NCBI GenBank assembly: GCA_017990305.1
Contig: JAGNOB010000104.1
Span: 1 to 6,683 of the forward strand
Origin: Leucobacter sp.
GTDB lineage: Bacteria; Actinomycetota; Actinomycetes; Actinomycetales; Microbacteriaceae
DNA: 6,683 bases
Reading direction: 5' to 3'
Positions 1 to 5,941 of the stretch are shown here, in pieces. The notes beneath the pieces are model-generated. The model made no database searches. It had not been told where the DNA came from and saw only the letters and a program-made list of their open reading frames with translations. How positions within the stretch are numbered: position 1 is the first letter of the stretch; every line of letters begins with the position of its first letter. The position numbers and the translations under genes are program-made.

Positions 1-629
1 GCAAGATTCAGCGAGTGCGCCGCGGCGTCTATGCGCCACCCAGCGACCCTTCCGTGCTGTCACGTCGAGTCGCGGCGTGGCGACGGCACGGGCATGACAC
101 GGTTGAGTGGAACGGCGATTGGGTCGCGGTGCACGACGGCGACGTGCTCCGCTCTGACAAGGTCGGATGGCGTACCCATCAGCGAGCGCTCAGCCTCTCA
201 GGGTTTCGGACTTTTAGCCAGGGGCTCGAACTGCGCCCAAACAACCGCCCAGGCGGAGCGGCAGAAGCGGCAGAAGTGCTGCGCGGACTCGGCCTGTCGG
301 AGCGGGCCATAGTGTTCCAAGCTGCGGCGTTTGATGCCGCAACGCAGCGGAGAGCAGCACAGCTGTGGGATGTTGCGGGCATGACCCGGGGCCTTGAAAC
401 GAGGCGAGCCGAGCTGCGACAGAGTGCCGCAGGGATGAGCGCGCTCGAGAGGGATGAAGCCGTGCGCCAGACCCTTCTCCTCGGACGTGACACCATCACG
501 CTGATCCTCCGCGATCCAGCGCTGCCTGAGCAGCTCATGCCGAGTGCGGCGCGCACCCGCCTGATCGCAGAAATGAGCCGGTATCAGGCACTCGCATACC
601 CGCTGTGGAAAGCCTGGCTGACGGGCTAG
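1..629 (+). CDS. PaaX-family transcriptional regulator, 5'-truncated by window edge
   Basis: Probable GntR-like/PaaX-type repressor. The family founder represses phenylacetate degradation genes and is released by phenylacetyl-CoA. The reading frame (codons start at base 3) is open to the left edge and ends at TAG 627-629, leaving about 208 codons. Family members are usually about 270-320 residues, so most of the N-terminal winged helix is missing. The first visible residues (RVRRGVYAP) look like the last wing strand of that domain. The central region follows the PaaX pattern: a run of Arg/Trp, then WNGDWVAV, an Arg-rich helix, and GFRTFSQGLELRPNN, which corresponds to the family's GF..L..G..vRP strand. 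A helical C-terminal domain ends in LAYPLWKAWL. A GTG at 15 could be called as a start, but it would omit the DNA-binding domain, so I treat it as internal. The gene converges on the liv operon. The effector and targets cannot be read from this fragment. The family call is from pattern recognition; the exact subfamily is unknown. Confidence 0.8.
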   Translation, partial: KIQRVRRGVYAPPSDPSVLSRRVAAWRRHGHDTVEWNGDWVAVHDGDVLRSDKVGWRTHQRALSLSGFRTFSQGLELRPNNRPGGAAEAAEVLRGLGLSERAIVFQAAAFDAATQRRAAQLWDVAGMTRGLETRRAELRQSAAGMSALERDEAVRQTLLLGRDTITLILRDPALPEQLMPSAARTRLIAEMSRYQALAYPLWKAWLTG

Positions 630-709
630 TCAGGCCGGCTGACGGGTGTCGCAGCCGCTATAGCGCGACAACCCCTCTGCCGACCCGACCCCCTAGCAGC
701 TGTTGCTAG
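629..709. terminator. convergent intergenic region with small inverted repeats, possible weak terminators
   Basis: This 76-bp gap separates the convergent paaX-like gene and livF. Three perfect small stems are visible: GTCAG/CTGAC (629-633 with 639-643, loop 5), TGTCGC/GCGACA (647-652 with 665-670, loop 12) and CTAGCA/TGCTAG (693-698 with 704-709, loop 5, overlapping the livF stop codon). None is followed by a T tract on either strand, so classical intrinsic termination is not supported. They may act as weak, U-less terminators or 3'-end stabilisers. Position between two converging genes is the main argument. Confidence 0.3.
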
Positions 710-1485
710 ACCTCTTCCTGCGTCTTGATCGCACCGGTCTTCGCCTCAACGTCCGCTGCGAGCGTGCCGAGATACAGCTCGATCACCTTTGGATCGTTCG
801 CGAGCTCACGTCCAGTACCCTGGTGCGCGTTCGTGCCCTGGTCGAGCACGTACGCGCGGTCACAGATCTGCAGGCAACGGCGTGCGTTCTGCTCCACCAT
901 GACGATCGTCACACCGGTTTGGTTGATCTGCCTCGTGCGGATGAAGGTCTCGTCCTGGCGAACAGGGGAGAGACCTGCACTCGGCTCATCAAGCAAGAGC
1001 ACACTCGGTTCGGTCATGAGCGCCCGAGCCATCGCGACCGACTGCCGTTCGCCACCGGAGAGCGAGCCCGCGAGCTGCTTGCGCCGGTCGGCGAGCATTG
1101 GGAACAGATCCCACATCTCGTCGAGTCGGCTCGCGAAGTTCTTCGGTTTCGTGAACATACCCATCTGCAAGTTCTCCTCGATGGAGAGCGCTTGGAAGAC
1201 GTTGTTCGTCTGCGGGACGAACCCGACGCCCATGCGAACGAGCTGGTTCGTCTTCGCCCGCGTGACATCCTCGCCATTCAACGAGACCGACCCGTCCCGG
1301 ATATCGACGAGGCCAAATAGCGACTTCAACAGCGTCGACTTTCCAGAACCGTTCGGGCCGATAATGCCGACGAGCTCGCCCTTGCGGGCTTCGATCGTGC
1401 AGCCGTTGAGGATGTTGATGCCCGGCAGATATCCCGCGTGCAGCTGGTTTGCGTGTAGAACCATCTCTGGCTGGTGCTCGCTCAT
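706..1485 (-). CDS. livF: Branched-chain amino acid-type ABC transporter ATP-binding protein LivF
   Basis: This is one of two cytoplasmic ATPases that power the LivHM channel. It is 259 residues, slightly longer than the usual 230-240 because of a charged C-terminal tail after YLG. ABC motifs in order: Walker A GPNGSGKST (43-51), Q-loop Gln92, signature LSGGERQ (142-148), Walker B VLLLDE (162-167, catalytic Glu167), and D-loop around SAGL (169-172). The H-loop position carries Gln199 (MVEQN) instead of His. That is normal for LivF-type subunits and helps to separate this gene from livG. The ATG at 1485 overlaps the livG stop as ATGA. It has a good Shine-Dalgarno sequence, GGAGG (1493-1497 on the minus strand), 7 nt upstream. 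This is the last gene of the operon, ending 76 bp from the convergent PaaX-family gene. The transporter family is certain; the actual substrate (Leu/Ile/Val, another amino acid, urea or an aromatic acid) cannot be told from an ATPase. Confidence 0.93.
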   Translation of the reverse strand: MSEHQPEMVLHANQLHAGYLPGINILNGCTIEARKGELVGIIGPNGSGKSTLLKSLFGLVDIRDGSVSLNGEDVTRAKTNQLVRMGVGFVPQTNNVFQALSIEENLQMGMFTKPKNFASRLDEMWDLFPMLADRRKQLAGSLSGGERQSVAMARALMTEPSVLLLDEPSAGLSPVRQDETFIRTRQINQTGVTIVMVEQNARRCLQICDRAYVLDQGTNAHQGTGRELANDPKVIELYLGTLAADVEAKTGAIKTQEEV

Positions 1486-2420
1486 TGCGTCTCCTCCCTC
1501 ACCTGTTCTTCAATTGTCCGAATCATCTCGGTGTTGATGACGTCATCATCGCCAAGATCGCGGTCGTGGTGTGCGCCGAGATACGCATCGATCACGGCTG
1601 CGCTGGTCATCACGTCCTCGGGTAGTCCCTCAGCGATGATCTTTCCCTGCGCCATCACGACAACCCAGTCGGAGATGTGCCGCACCATGTGCATGTCGTG
1701 CTCCACGAAGAGCACGGTGGTGCCCTCGTCGCGCAGCGTCTCGATGTGTTCGAGCAGGCTCTGCGTGAGCGCCGGGTTCACACCGGCCATCGGTTCGTCC
1801 AACATGATCATCGAGGGGTTCGACATGAGCGCGCGCGCCATCTCGAGGAGCTTCTTCTGCCCGCCCGAGAGGCCGCCCGCCATGTCATCACGTTTGGCAT
1901 CGAGCTTGAACCGCCTGAGGAGGTCCTCCGCCCGCTCGACATTCTCGCGTTCGCGCTTCGCCCACAGCGGTTTCACGAGGCCGACGAAGAGGTTCTCGCC
2001 GGGCTGGTTCGCTGCACCGATCAGCATGTTCTCGAGCACGGTCATGCGCGTCAGCGCCTTGGTGAGCTGGAACGTGCGAATCATCCCCGACCTTGCGACC
2101 TTCGTCGCGCTCGTTCGGCTGAAGGACTTGCCGTCGAAGGACCAGCTTGCCTTCTCGCGCCCGGAGGCCGGGGTGGGCCTGTCGAACCCAGTCAAGAGAT
2201 TGAAGAACGTCGTCTTGCCCGCGCCGTTAGGCCCGATCAGGGCGGTAATGGCGCCCCGCTGCACCTCGACATGATCGACGTCGACGGCGGTCATGCCACC
2301 AAAGCGGCGAACGACATTGTCGGCGGTGAGGATCGGGTCTGGCTTCGCGACGCCGGGTGTCTGTTCCAGCGTGGCCAAGTTTGCGCGCAGTGCTGCGCGG
2401 TCGTATGGATAGTTAGTCAT
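1482..2420 (-). CDS. livG: Branched-chain amino acid-type ABC transporter ATP-binding protein LivG
   Basis: Second ATPase of the HAAT-type importer, 312 residues against about 250-260 for E. coli LivG. Motifs: Walker A GPNGAGKTT (63-71), Q-loop Gln118 in IRTFQL, signature LSGGQKK (184-190), Walker B MIMLDE (204-209) and a canonical H-loop His241 in FVEHDM, which marks it as LivG rather than LivF. The core starts near residue 29 (PILTADNVVRRFGG). Before it lies a hydrophilic extension of about 28 residues. After YLGAHH comes a tail of about 38 residues rich in Asp/Glu (RDLGDDD and on to the C-terminus). The start at 2420 is supported by AAGGAG (2431-2436, minus strand) 10 nt upstream, lying inside the end of livM. 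It overlaps livM by 8 bp and livF by 4 bp, consistent with coupled translation. LivG and LivF together probably form an asymmetric ATPase dimer. Confidence 0.93.
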   Translation of the reverse strand: MTNYPYDRAALRANLATLEQTPGVAKPDPILTADNVVRRFGGMTAVDVDHVEVQRGAITALIGPNGAGKTTFFNLLTGFDRPTPASGREKASWSFDGKSFSRTSATKVARSGMIRTFQLTKALTRMTVLENMLIGAANQPGENLFVGLVKPLWAKRERENVERAEDLLRRFKLDAKRDDMAGGLSGGQKKLLEMARALMSNPSMIMLDEPMAGVNPALTQSLLEHIETLRDEGTTVLFVEHDMHMVRHISDWVVVMAQGKIIAEGLPEDVMTSAAVIDAYLGAHHDRDLGDDDVINTEMIRTIEEQVREETQ

Positions 2421-3399
2421 TGAAGGCCAACTCCTTCTTATTCCCGAGGATGCCTTGCGGTCTGAATATCACCAGCAGCATGAGCATGACCCCGATGAGG
2501 ATCCAAGCGAGGATCTCGGCCTGCTGCGCGTTGAGCACGCTGGCCGGGACGAACTCCGTTGCGAGGCTCGTAATGACGAGACGGACGACGAAGAACAGGA
2601 TCGATCCGAGCAGCGGTCCGAGGATCGTTGCAGCGCCGCCGAGGAGCAGGATCATCCAGATGTTGAACGTCGTTGCGCGCGACATGCCATCGGGGTTGAT
2701 TGTTGCGGGCAGCGACATGATGATGCCGCCGAAGCCGCCCATGATGCCGCCGATCGCGAGCGCTTGGAGCTTGTACGAGAACGGGCTCTTGCCGAGACTG
2801 CGCACCGCATCCTCGTCTTCGCGAATGCCCTTGAGTACGCGACCCCACGGGCTACGAATGAGCAGCCATGTGACGAGCAGGAAGAGCCCGACCAGTGCCC
2901 AAGCGATGATGCGCGACCACCAGTCATCGACGCCGGTATTCACATAGTCGAGGCCAAGGAATGAGGTCCTGCCCTCGGGCAGCGGCGAGAGCCCGTTGAA
3001 CTGCTCGCGGAAGCGCGTGCTCTGGATGCCGCTCGGGCCGCCGGTGATGTGGCTGATGTTGGCGAGCCGCGCAGTCATGCGCAAAATCTCTGCGGCACCG
3101 ATCGTCACGATTGCCAGATAGTCGCCGCGGAGCTTCACAGTCGGGATGCCGAGGAGCAGGGCGAACAGTGCAGAAGCCGCCATCGAAATGAGGATCGCAG
3201 GGAACAATCCGACCCCGTTCATCACGGAGATGACGAAGCCGTAACCGCCGACGAGCATGAACCCGGCCTGGCCGATGTTCATGAGGCCCGTAAAGCCGAA
3301 GTGGATATTCAGGCCAATCGCGGCGATGACGAATGCCGCCGTGACGGGTGAGAGCGCAGTCTGCAGCATTGCCTGCAGAAGTCCGGTCCAAAAGTCCAT
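2413..3399 (-). CDS. livM: Branched-chain amino acid-type ABC transporter permease LivM
   Basis: Integral membrane half-channel, 328 residues, of the BPD_transp_2 permease family. Hydrophobic segments lie at about 20-60, 64-87, 95-105, 164-182, 211-235, 245-275 and 294-312. LivM hallmarks are visible: the GLMNIGQAGFM segment (38-48), GIPTVKLRGDYLAIVTIG (84-101), the cytoplasmic coupling loop SPWGRVLKGIREDEDAVRSLG (183-203) that contacts the ATPases, and the C-terminal FRPQGILG (312-319), which resembles the end of LivH (RPQGLFG). A polar loop at about 115-160 probably faces outside. The ATG at 3399 lies 3 nt after the livH stop. Its Shine-Dalgarno is weak (purine-rich AAGGAACGGATCGGA inside the end of livH), so re-initiation after livH is likely. 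Gene order, length and motifs leave little doubt about family; substrate remains open. Confidence 0.93.
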   Translation of the reverse strand: MDFWTGLLQAMLQTALSPVTAAFVIAAIGLNIHFGFTGLMNIGQAGFMLVGGYGFVISVMNGVGLFPAILISMAASALFALLLGIPTVKLRGDYLAIVTIGAAEILRMTARLANISHITGGPSGIQSTRFREQFNGLSPLPEGRTSFLGLDYVNTGVDDWWSRIIAWALVGLFLLVTWLLIRSPWGRVLKGIREDEDAVRSLGKSPFSYKLQALAIGGIMGGFGGIIMSLPATINPDGMSRATTFNIWMILLLGGAATILGPLLGSILFFVVRLVITSLATEFVPASVLNAQQAEILAWILIGVMLMLLVIFRPQGILGNKKELAFND

Positions 3400-3402
3400 G
3401 GG

Positions 3403-4788
3403 TTATCCGATCCGTTCCTTGCGCCCGAAGAGGCCTTGCGGCCTCACCAGCAGCACCACGATAAGTATGAGGAGCGCCGCTGCGTGCTTGAGATCGCCTG
3501 GCAGCCATATGTTTGCCATCTCGATCACTAGGCCGATGATGAGTGCGCCGACGATCGCCCCGAAGGTCGTTCCGATGCCGCCGAGAATAACGGCCGCGAA
3601 GAGGAGCAGCAGGTAGTGCCAGCCCGTGTTCCAGGCGATGCCGTTGAGCACGAGACCCAGCAGCACACCCGACAAGCCCGCCAGCGCGACACCAACGGTC
3701 CATACGGACCGAATTACGCGATCCACGTCAATGCCCGAAGCCTCAGCGAGCGGGCGGTTATCCGCGACGGCGCGGGTCGCGCGACCGAAGCGGGTGTACT
3801 TCATCACGAGCGCAACCGCGATGATCGCGACGAGTGCGATGCCCATCGCGATGTAGGACTGAACGGTGAGCGTAATGCCGAGCAGCGTGACGGTCTTCGG
3901 CGTCGACGGGTCGATCCGCAGAATGTTTGCGCCGAAGAAGAACTGGAAGATGTTCTGCAGCACAATCGAGAAACCGATCGAGACGATCATCATCTGCGTG
4001 AGACTCAGCCGTTTCTTGCGCAGCGGTTTCCAGAGCACCGCATCTTGGAACCAGCCGAAGGCTGCCATGACTATGACGACGAGGAGCCCGGATATCCAGA
4101 TGTTGCCAGTGAGCTGCATCGCGAGGAACGCGAGTATGCCGCCCATAGACAGCATCTCTGCGTGTGCAAAGTTGGAGAGCCCTGTTGTGCCGAACACGAG
4201 GGATAGTCCAACGGCACCGAGCGCCAGGAGGAGCCCCATGCGAAGCCCTGAAGCGGCCTGCTGCCAGAACCTTGGCCAGGAGAAACTGCCCGAGGCGCTC
4301 GGTTTGGTTGCCTGAGTCGCTTCCTCGCCTGCTGCCTCGTCTCCGCCTGTTGGAGCGGAGGGAGCCGCGGCCGCGTCGGAGTCGTCGGTCAGGGGGAACA
4401 GGGCGCTAGCGGACTCGAAGAGTGCCACTTGAACGCTGCGTGAGTCGGCCGCTTTCGGAAATTGACCGTCGGGGAGCGACGTGGCGCTGATGGCCACGGT
4501 GTATTCGCCGGCCTTGGAGATCGAGAACGACCACCGGCCGTTCTCGTCTGTGGTTGTTTTTTCCTGAGCTCCCTTGCCGGAGAGTGAGAGCTCGACATCG
4601 ACCGCGGGATCTCCCGCGCTGGTCTTGATGATGCCCTGCACACAGCCGGTTGTCGCGTCTGGTGTGCAGTCCGCGGCGTGCGCCGGGAGAGCTTGAAATG
4701 ACAACGCAAAGAAGCTCACGATGAGAGCTAGCAGTGCGATGGCGGGGGCGCGCATGGGTATGCCGCTCCGTGTTTTTACGTGGTTCAC
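3403..4788 (-). CDS. livH: Branched-chain amino acid-type ABC transporter permease LivH with secreted N-terminal Ig-like domain
   Basis: Half-channel of the HAAT importer, 461 residues from the GTG start, far longer than E. coli LivH (about 308). Residues 1-38 read as a signal peptide: basic start, hydrophobic core AIALLALIVSFFALSF, then AHA before ADC. Residues about 48-132 resemble a small carboxypeptidase-regulatory/SpaA-like beta-sandwich, with V.L.LSGKG, TTTDENGRWSFSI and AGEYTVAI. Cys41 and Cys49 precede or border it. Residues about 133-170 form an Ala/Pro/acidic linker. From 171 the usual permease follows: FGTTGLSNFAHAEML (199-213), the coupling loop YTRFGRATRAVADNRPLAEA, and the C-terminal RPQGLFGRKE. 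Start choice: GTG 4788 has GGAGG 4 nt upstream. ATG 4755 (11 codons later) has only GGAG 10 nt upstream and a shorter basic region. The frame is open much further upstream, but only antisense to ftsY. This is the first gene of the operon, divergent from ftsY. Similar extended LivH proteins occur in other actinomycetes, from memory. Confidence 0.9.
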   Translation of the reverse strand: MNHVKTRSGIPMRAPAIALLALIVSFFALSFQALPAHAADCTPDATTGCVQGIIKTSAGDPAVDVELSLSGKGAQEKTTTDENGRWSFSISKAGEYTVAISATSLPDGQFPKAADSRSVQVALFESASALFPLTDDSDAAAAPSAPTGGDEAAGEEATQATKPSASGSFSWPRFWQQAASGLRMGLLLALGAVGLSLVFGTTGLSNFAHAEMLSMGGILAFLAMQLTGNIWISGLLVVIVMAAFGWFQDAVLWKPLRKKRLSLTQMMIVSIGFSIVLQNIFQFFFGANILRIDPSTPKTVTLLGITLTVQSYIAMGIALVAIIAVALVMKYTRFGRATRAVADNRPLAEASGIDVDRVIRSVWTVGVALAGLSGVLLGLVLNGIAWNTGWHYLLLLFAAVILGGIGTTFGAIVGALIIGLVIEMANIWLPGDLKHAAALLILIVVLLVRPQGLFGRKERIG

Positions 4789-4792
4789 TTGA

Positions 4793-4797
4793 CCTCC
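4793..4797 (-). promoter_or_regulatory. Shine-Dalgarno GGAGG for the livH GTG start
   Basis: On the minus strand the sequence reads AATGGAGGTCAAGTG, so GGAGG ends 4 nt before the GTG at 4788. This favours the GTG over the in-frame ATG at 4755 (GGAG at 4766-4769, 10 nt spacing). The spacing is shorter than ideal, so the choice is probable rather than certain. Confidence 0.55.
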
Positions 4798-4835
4798 ATT
4801 GGCCCGCGCGTTGCCACCTGCGCGTTTGTCGAAGC

Positions 4836-4873
4836 GTCGTTGCTGTCTCATCGAATATACAAGGCGCAACGAC
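4836..4873. repeat. 8-bp inverted repeat GTCGTTGC-N22-GCAACGAC around the livH -10 candidate
   Basis: The arms at 4836-4843 and 4866-4873 are exact reverse complements, with centres 30 bp apart (about three helical turns). The candidate livH -10 box lies in the 22-nt spacer. The arms contain CGTTGC, which also occurs at 4809-4814 and 4908-4913. A related pair, GTTGC-N6-GCAAC, occurs at 4909-4924. The arrangement fits an operator for a dimeric or tetrameric regulator, but no binding factor is identified from sequence. Confidence 0.4.
4854..4859 (-). promoter_or_regulatory. candidate -10 box (TATATT) of the liv operon promoter
   Basis: On the minus strand TATATT matches 5 of 6 bases of the -10 consensus TATAAT and is the most AT-rich hexamer in the 183-bp divergent region. 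It would give a leader of about 55-60 nt before livH. No convincing -35 hexamer is found 16-18 nt upstream (GTCCCA, CGTCCC and ACGTCC at those spacings), so activation or a weak -35 would be needed. The hexamer sits between the arms of an 8-bp inverted repeat. Confidence 0.35.
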
Positions 4874-4958
4874 CTTGGGACGTCGTTTCCGCGTGTCCTG
4901 CGTGCTTCGTTGCCGATACGCAACATCGGGGCCAGCCTGCGCGGTGCGAACTTGTCGC

Positions 4959-4964
4959 TAGTCT
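4959..4964 (+). promoter_or_regulatory. candidate -10 box (TAGTCT) of a leaderless ftsY promoter
   Basis: TAGTCT fits the actinobacterial TAnnnT -10 pattern and ends 7 nt before the ftsY ATG at 4972, so transcription would start at or next to the A of the ATG. Consistent with a leaderless mRNA, there is no Shine-Dalgarno sequence directly upstream of that ATG. The -35 position (4936-4941, CCTGCG) does not match consensus. Confidence 0.45.
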
Positions 4965-4971
4965 TAGAGAC

Positions 4972-5850
4972 ATGGCAGAAAAGGGTTGGTCGTTTGCTCG
5001 CGCGTTTCGGAACGTCTTTGGCGGTGCATCCGAGACGATCACCGACGAGACCTGGGACGATATCGAGACGGCGCTGATCACCGCGGACTTTGGGCCAGAT
5101 ATCGCAGACTCGATCTTGAGCGAAGTGCGCGCCTCGGTCGAACGGCACCGCGTGAGCGAAGTTACGGAACTCAAGCGAATCCTCCGGGAGGCACTCGAGG
5201 AGCGCCTCGCGGCCTTCGACCCGACGCTGAAGCTCACTGAGCGACCCGCCGTGATCCTCGTGGTCGGCGTGAATGGGGTGGGTAAGACGACGACAATTGG
5301 CAAGCTGTCGAACTACCTCACCCGCTTCGACAAGAAGATCATCGTTGGCGCGGCCGACACCTTCCGCGCCGCAGCTGTAGAACAGCTCGCAACCTGGGCC
5401 GACCGTGCAGGCGTTGCGATCGTGAAGCCACAGCAGCAGGGGCAGGACCCGGCGTCCGTCGCGTTCCAGACCGTGCAGCGGGCGATCGACGAGTCCTTTG
5501 ACGTAGCGATCATTGACACTGCAGGGCGGTTGCAGACAAAGGGTGGGCTCATGGATGAGCTCGGGAAGATCCGTCGCGTCGTTGAGAAGCTCGCGCCTGT
5601 CTCCGAGGTGCTGCTCGTTCTTGACGCGACGACAGGGCAGAATGGGCTCGCGCAGGCGGAGGCCTTCATCGAACATGCTGGCGTTACGGGCTTGGTGCTC
5701 ACGAAGCTCGATGGCTCAGCAAAGGGCGGCTTCGTGCTTGCCGTGCAGGAGTATACGAAGCTCCCCATCAAGCTTGTCGGGCAGGGCGAGGGCATTGGGG
5801 ACCTCACAGGCTTCACCCCGCATGTGTTCGCGGCGCAGCTCATCGCATAG
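4972..5850 (+). CDS. ftsY: Signal recognition particle receptor GTPase FtsY
   Basis: FtsY is the membrane-associated SRP receptor: it pairs with Ffh, both hydrolyse GTP, and ribosome-nascent chain complexes are handed to SecYEG. The protein is 292 residues, essentially only the NG domain without the long acidic A domain of E. coli FtsY. Residues 1-17 (GWSFARAFRNVF) can form a basic amphipathic helix that may bind lipid. The N domain runs to about 90. GTPase motifs: G1 GVNGVGKTT (99-107), the SRP-GTPase insertion-box motif DTFRAAA (129-135), DTAGR (182-186), specificity motif TKLD (244-247), and closing GQGEGIGDL. Ffh-like M-domain sequence is absent, and FtsY-type GFTPHVF follows, so it is not Ffh. 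The ATG at 4972 fits the family N-terminus. The frame is open back to 4780, but that extension is not FtsY-like and would run into the livH start region. It is divergent from livH. Confidence 0.95.
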   Translation: MAEKGWSFARAFRNVFGGASETITDETWDDIETALITADFGPDIADSILSEVRASVERHRVSEVTELKRILREALEERLAAFDPTLKLTERPAVILVVGVNGVGKTTTIGKLSNYLTRFDKKIIVGAADTFRAAAVEQLATWADRAGVAIVKPQQQGQDPASVAFQTVQRAIDESFDVAIIDTAGRLQTKGGLMDELGKIRRVVEKLAPVSEVLLVLDATTGQNGLAQAEAFIEHAGVTGLVLTKLDGSAKGGFVLAVQEYTKLPIKLVGQGEGIGDLTGFTPHVFAAQLIA

Positions 5851-5941
5851 CCGTATGTGATGGGGAAGCTGAGCAGCGTTCGTGGGCTCTCCTCAAGGGC
5901 GTCTCAGGCGGTAGTTCGGGCGGATATGCCGCTGGCGAAAA

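Noticed and set aside
15..17. GTG as the true start of the PaaX-family gene.
   Set aside because: The frame continues to the window edge, the residues before it look like part of the same protein, and starting here would remove the DNA-binding domain.
1677..2423. Long plus-strand open frame (248 codons) opposite livG, and similar ones opposite livF, livM and livH.
   Set aside because: These are His/Arg/Glu-rich or Ser/Arg-rich shadows of GC-rich codons. The minus-strand frames carry complete ABC transporter motifs.
4849..4851. An in-frame ATG at 4851 on the minus strand as an alternative livH start.
   Set aside because: It has no Shine-Dalgarno, lies right beside the -10 candidate, and would put about 20 polar, basic residues before the signal peptide.
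4909..4924. GTTGC-N6-GCAAC as a GlnR box.
   Set aside because: Only the 5-6-5 layout resembles the GlnR pattern; the key AC positions differ. I keep it as an unassigned inverted repeat.
4780..4971. Upstream extension of the ftsY frame (64 extra codons).
   Set aside because: The extra residues do not resemble FtsY, the region holds the promoter elements of both divergent genes, and it would overlap the livH start. The ATG at 4972 fits the family N-terminus.
4789..5676. The livH frame stays open about 296 codons upstream, antisense to ftsY, giving an apparent 757-residue protein.
   Set aside because: The extension is antisense to a strongly conserved ftsY, has no signal peptide at its start, and precedes a clear signal peptide and Shine-Dalgarno at 4788. 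Open antisense frames are common in high-GC genes.
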